From: CALDSL01 sp039810245
Lineage (GTDB): Bacteria; Chloroflexota; Anaerolineae; Anaerolineales; Anaerolineaceae
DNA: 64,000 bases
NCBI GenBank assembly: GCA_039810245.1
Contig: JBDHWQ010000012.1
Coordinates: 39,320-103,319 of the forward strand
Direction: 5' to 3'
In this document: positions 61,901 to 64,000 of the stretch, in pieces
Position numbering within the stretch: position 1 is the first letter of the stretch
Layout of the letters: each line of letters begins with the position of its first letter
Notes under the pieces: generated by a model
What the model was told of the DNA's origin: nothing
Seen by the model: only the letters and a program-made list of their open reading frames with translations
Database searches by the model: none
Program-made: the position numbers and the translations under genes

Positions 61901-64000
61901 CGCCACGCCGCTGGTGCAGGTGGTACTCCAACAAAGCGAGGATGGACGAGCCCAGTTCCAGATATTCAGCAGGCACACCAGTTCGGACGGACGCTATACC
62001 CCGCAGGAACCCTGGACGCTGCACGCGCGCGGCACGGTGGAACGATCAGCAAACACCGGCCCGCATCTGCTGGAGCAGTTGGATCGTGCGCAGATCCAGG
62101 CGCGCTGCAACCAAACCATCAGCGGCGTGGATTTTTACCGCCAGATGAGCGAAAAAGGCAATCAGTGGGGTCCCAACTTCCAGGGCGTCGAAAACATTTG
62201 GCGGGGGGAGAACGAAGCTCTCAGCCTGGTGCAGGTACGCCCGGCGCTGGAAAAAGAAGTGTCTGCCTACCTGTTCCACCCTGCGGTGTCTGATTCGTCC
62301 GGCCACGTGCTGACCGCCACAATTCCGCTGGAAAAAACCAATGACAGCAAGGGTGGCGCTTTCGTGGGCGGTGGTGTGGATGAGACATATATTTACCGCA
62401 CCTTCCGCGGCAGCCGCGCCTGGGCTTATGCCCACCTGCGCCCGCAGGATGACCAGCAGGAGAATATCTTGGTCGGCGACGTAGCTGTATATGACGAAGA
62501 CGGCAACCTGATTTCCGAGACTCTCGGCGCGCGGCTGTGGTATCTGGAAGCGCAGCAGCAGCGCCGTATGGTGGAAAGCGTGGAAGACTGGCTCTACGAC
62601 CTGCGCTGGGAAGCCATCCCAACGGCCGAAATACCCGCCAACCCGCCGCCCGGAACCTGGCTGCTGCTGGCCGACCGCTGTGGCTCGGCCGCGGCACTTG
62701 AGCGGCAGCTCACCGCGTTGGGCCAGGTTACAAAGCATGCCTATGTTGGTGAAGGCTACGCGCAGAATACCGACGGCACATACACTGTCAACCCGGCCAG
62801 CCCGCAAGACTTCGACGCATTGTTGAGCGCGGTTCATGCCCATGCTGCTGCCCCCTTGCGCGGTATCCTGCACCTGTGGAGCCTGGACGCGCCTGAGAAC
62901 GGCGTCCTGCCGGCTGCTGAGCTGCAGCGCGCCCAGGAGCGCAACCTGGCCGGCGTGCTGCACAGCGTGAAAACCCTCAACGCTATGGAATGGAACCAGC
63001 CGCCGCGCCTGTGGCTGGTGACGCGCGGCGCGGGCCAGGGCTGGTTTGGCGCAACCGCGGCGCCTATGCCGTCCTCGGCGCTGGCACAAAGCGCGCTGTG
63101 GGGCTTTGGCCGCTCGCTGGCTGCCGAGCATTCCGAGTTCTGGGGTGGGCTGGTAGACCTCGACCCGGCCCAGCCGCCTGAGCAGTCTGTAGTGGAGCTT
63201 ACCGCCGGGTTGTTCGCCGCTGACCACGAAGACCAGGTGGCCCTGCGCAGCGGTCAGCGTTACGGGCTGCGGCTGGAGCGCCATCATGGCGCGGCGGTAC
63301 GTGCGCTCAAAGTGCATGCCGATGGCGCATATTGGATAACCGGTGGCCTGGGCGGCCTGGGGCTGGTGATGGCGCGCTGGCTGGTAGAGCGTGGCGCGCG
63401 TCACATCATGCTGATAGCCCGTTCCGAGCTGCCGCCGCGCGAGCAGTGGGCGGAACTTCCCTCGGACCACCGCCACGCGGACGCCGTGGCCACCATCACC
63501 GCGCTGGAAGCCCAGGGCGCAGAGGTTTGGGCCGCGCCGGTAGACGTGAGCAGTGCGGACGCACTGGCTGCGTTCTGGCAGCAATACCGGTCGCGGAGCT
63601 GGCCTGCCGTTCGCGGCGTCATCCATGCCGCGGGCAAGATGCAGTACCAGCCGATCCGCGAGCATTCGTTTGCAGAAATGCAGTCGGTGCTGCAGCCGAA
63701 AGTGGCGGGAGCCTGGAACCTGCACCAGATGCTGGAAGGCCAGCCGCTGGACTTCTTCGTGCTGTTCTCGTCCACCTCGGCGCTGCTCAGCTCGCCGCTG
63801 ATGGCCAGTTATGCCGCCGCAAACACCTTCCTCGACGCGCTGGCGCACTATCGCGCCGGTCTGGGGCTGCCCGCGTTGAGCGTCAACTGGGGCACCTGGG
63901 GCGAGGCCGGTATGGCGGTGGCCTTCGGCCAAAACGCCAAAGAACGCGCAGTCACCCTGGCCGGGTCGATGAGCAACCAACAGGGCATCCAGGCGCTGGA
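58902..64000 (+). CDS. Type I PKS module M6: KS-AT-DH-KR-(cut by window end)
   Basis: The frame is open from ATG 58902 to the window edge, giving 1699 residues. An N-terminal docking helix (LQNALQAIDDLQSKLDAQ) precedes the KS (Cys208 in DTACSSS; HGTGT; NIGH). AT Ser647 (GHSVGE) with HAFH at 747-750 predicts malonyl-CoA; its FTGQG form matches M2 and M4. The DH has His954 (HRVQGLPILP) and Asp1131 in an unusual SDSSGH setting. The KR has TGGLGGLG near 1481, and Ser1624 and Tyr1637 are present; it has neither LDD nor the A-type Trp, so alcohol configuration is unclear. The sequence stops before the expected ACP. No cMT or ER is seen between DH and KR. Product release functions must lie beyond the window. 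Confidence 0.94.
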   Translation, partial: MPETSDASSASADRRALLQNALQAIDDLQSKLDAQQRDRREPIAIVGMSCRFPGGANSPEEYWQLLQEGRDAIREVPRERWDTSAYGQPGEGPKYFGGFLEGIDQFDPEFFGISPREASTMDPQQRLVLEVAWEALENAGILPESLFNTQTGVFLGITTNDYSRVAMSVGPDAMDVYTATGSALNVAAGRVAYFLGLHGPTMAVDTACSSSLTALHLACQSLRNRESDVALTGGVNVLLNPEPFIMFARWGMMAADGRCKTFDASADGFVRAEGCGMLVLKRLSDAQAAGDSILALIRGSAVNEDGKSSGLTVPNGLAQSAVIRSALAAAGVQPGEIGYVETHGTGTSLGDPIEVEAIGNALGEGRTTPLVLGSVKTNIGHAESASGVAGLIKTVLALQHEQIPQHVHFHERSPRIPWPEFPIEIPAQPIAWPRSARPRLAGVSSFGFSGVNAHIVLEEAPLVEAPAQKPELQPAAYLLPISARSAPAVQAYAIKLADWFEAHPGASLADAAHTLAAARTRFSHRTAVAAATPAEAGQKLRATGAVHHTGKPKVAFLFTGQGSQYAGMGRELYETQPAFRAALNRCDTILRSVLGESVLDILYPAGAPDGRIDHTRFTQPALFALEWSLAELWRTWGVEPTAVMGHSVGEYVAACVAGAFSLEDGLRLIDCRARLMGALPAGGTMAAVFANLQRVEAAIAPYAGRVSLGAINGPENIVISGEEDAVNQILAGLAAEGVKAKALTVSHAFHSPLMLPMVDEFERTAAGLRMTAPRITLIGNNSAAPVGAEITRAEYWRQHILQPVRFAESIAALREMGINTFIEIGPNPTLLSMAQRCLPDEAEKLAWLPSLRKGRGDWDTMLTSLGECWSRGGEVQWNTLEVQYTTTRRIALPTYPYQRSRYWVENGASQHARAVQHVGAHPLLGERLDLAQSPGTYLWQGPLRLDQLAYFDDHRVQGLPILPLTAYVEMAAAAAIEIGGTGAVCVRDVEIKKMLALPEGATPLVQVVLQQSEDGRAQFQIFSRHTSSDGRYTPQEPWTLHARGTVERSANTGPHLLEQLDRAQIQARCNQTISGVDFYRQMSEKGNQWGPNFQGVENIWRGENEALSLVQVRPALEKEVSAYLFHPAVSDSSGHVLTATIPLEKTNDSKGGAFVGGGVDETYIYRTFRGSRAWAYAHLRPQDDQQENILVGDVAVYDEDGNLISETLGARLWYLEAQQQRRMVESVEDWLYDLRWEAIPTAEIPANPPPGTWLLLADRCGSAAALERQLTALGQVTKHAYVGEGYAQNTDGTYTVNPASPQDFDALLSAVHAHAAAPLRGILHLWSLDAPENGVLPAAELQRAQERNLAGVLHSVKTLNAMEWNQPPRLWLVTRGAGQGWFGATAAPMPSSALAQSALWGFGRSLAAEHSEFWGGLVDLDPAQPPEQSVVELTAGLFAADHEDQVALRSGQRYGLRLERHHGAAVRALKVHADGAYWITGGLGGLGLVMARWLVERGARHIMLIARSELPPREQWAELPSDHRHADAVATITALEAQGAEVWAAPVDVSSADALAAFWQQYRSRSWPAVRGVIHAAGKMQYQPIREHSFAEMQSVLQPKVAGAWNLHQMLEGQPLDFFVLFSSTSALLSSPLMASYAAANTFLDALAHYRAGLGLPALSVNWGTWGEAGMAVAFGQNAKERAVTLAGSMSNQQGIQAL

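Noticed and set aside
45798..63980. Very long minus-strand open frames inside PKS genes (for example 48105-50783 and 62046-63980)
   Set aside because: They mirror conserved KS/AT/MT/ER coding on the plus strand, encode Arg/Gln/His/Gly-rich text without family motifs, and are expected in high-GC DNA.

Overview
This is a high-GC bacterial window. It runs from an unrelated catabolic edge, through a large surface-polysaccharide locus, into a modular type I polyketide synthase (PKS) operon that leaves the window at its 3' end. There are no rRNA, tRNA, CRISPR or insertion-sequence signals. The taxon cannot be fixed from sequence alone. The gene mix and the docking-domain style would suit a Chloroflexota-like, cyanobacterial or myxobacterial genome, and I lean weakly towards Chloroflexota.

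Layout: (i) 1-2400, the 3' end of a xanthine dehydrogenase-type molybdenum subunit facing a family GH4 glycosidase, with a long palindrome between them. (ii) 2673-19436, a co-directional polysaccharide operon: Wzm and Wzt exporters, a pyruvyl transferase, eight glycosyltransferase polypeptides including one GT2-GT4 fusion, a WecA/TagO-like polyprenyl-phosphate sugar-1-phosphate transferase and a large multi-pass membrane protein. Most joins are ATGA/GTGA-type overlaps or gaps of a few bases. Bases ~4270-5990 are far AT-richer than the rest. (iii) 19525-22918, a DrrABC-like exporter (ATPase plus two different ABC-2 permeases) with its own promoter-like region and a palindrome. (iv) 22932-26292 on the minus strand, an asparagine-synthetase-like protein with a degenerate glutaminase half, coupled to an MOP-type flippase. 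(v) 26420-27637, a lipoprotein of the pectin acetylesterase/Notum family. (vi) 27872-64000, a tightly coupled operon: type II thioesterase, Sfp-type phosphopantetheinyl transferase, five complete single-module PKS proteins, an EamA transporter, and a sixth PKS protein cut by the window edge.

PKS domain orders read from motifs: M1 KS-AT-KR-ACP; M2 KS-AT-DH-ER-KR-ACP; M3 KS-AT-cMT-ACP; M4 KS-AT-DH-cMT-ER-KR-ACP; M5 KS-AT-DH-KR-ACP; M6 KS-AT-DH-KR-(cut). Docking-like helices at the protein ends fit a linear M1 to M6 hand-off. Both ketoreductases in the ER-containing modules carry altered catalytic residues (M2 Ser to Ala; M4 Tyr to His plus a changed nucleotide loop). Acyltransferases alternate between two subtypes along the line (M2/M4/M6 against M3/M5).

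Working model (inference): the first part makes and exports a pyruvylated, possibly amidated glycan. The PKS makes a methyl-branched, partly unsaturated acyl chain. The two may meet in one surface glycolipid, or they may simply be neighbours.
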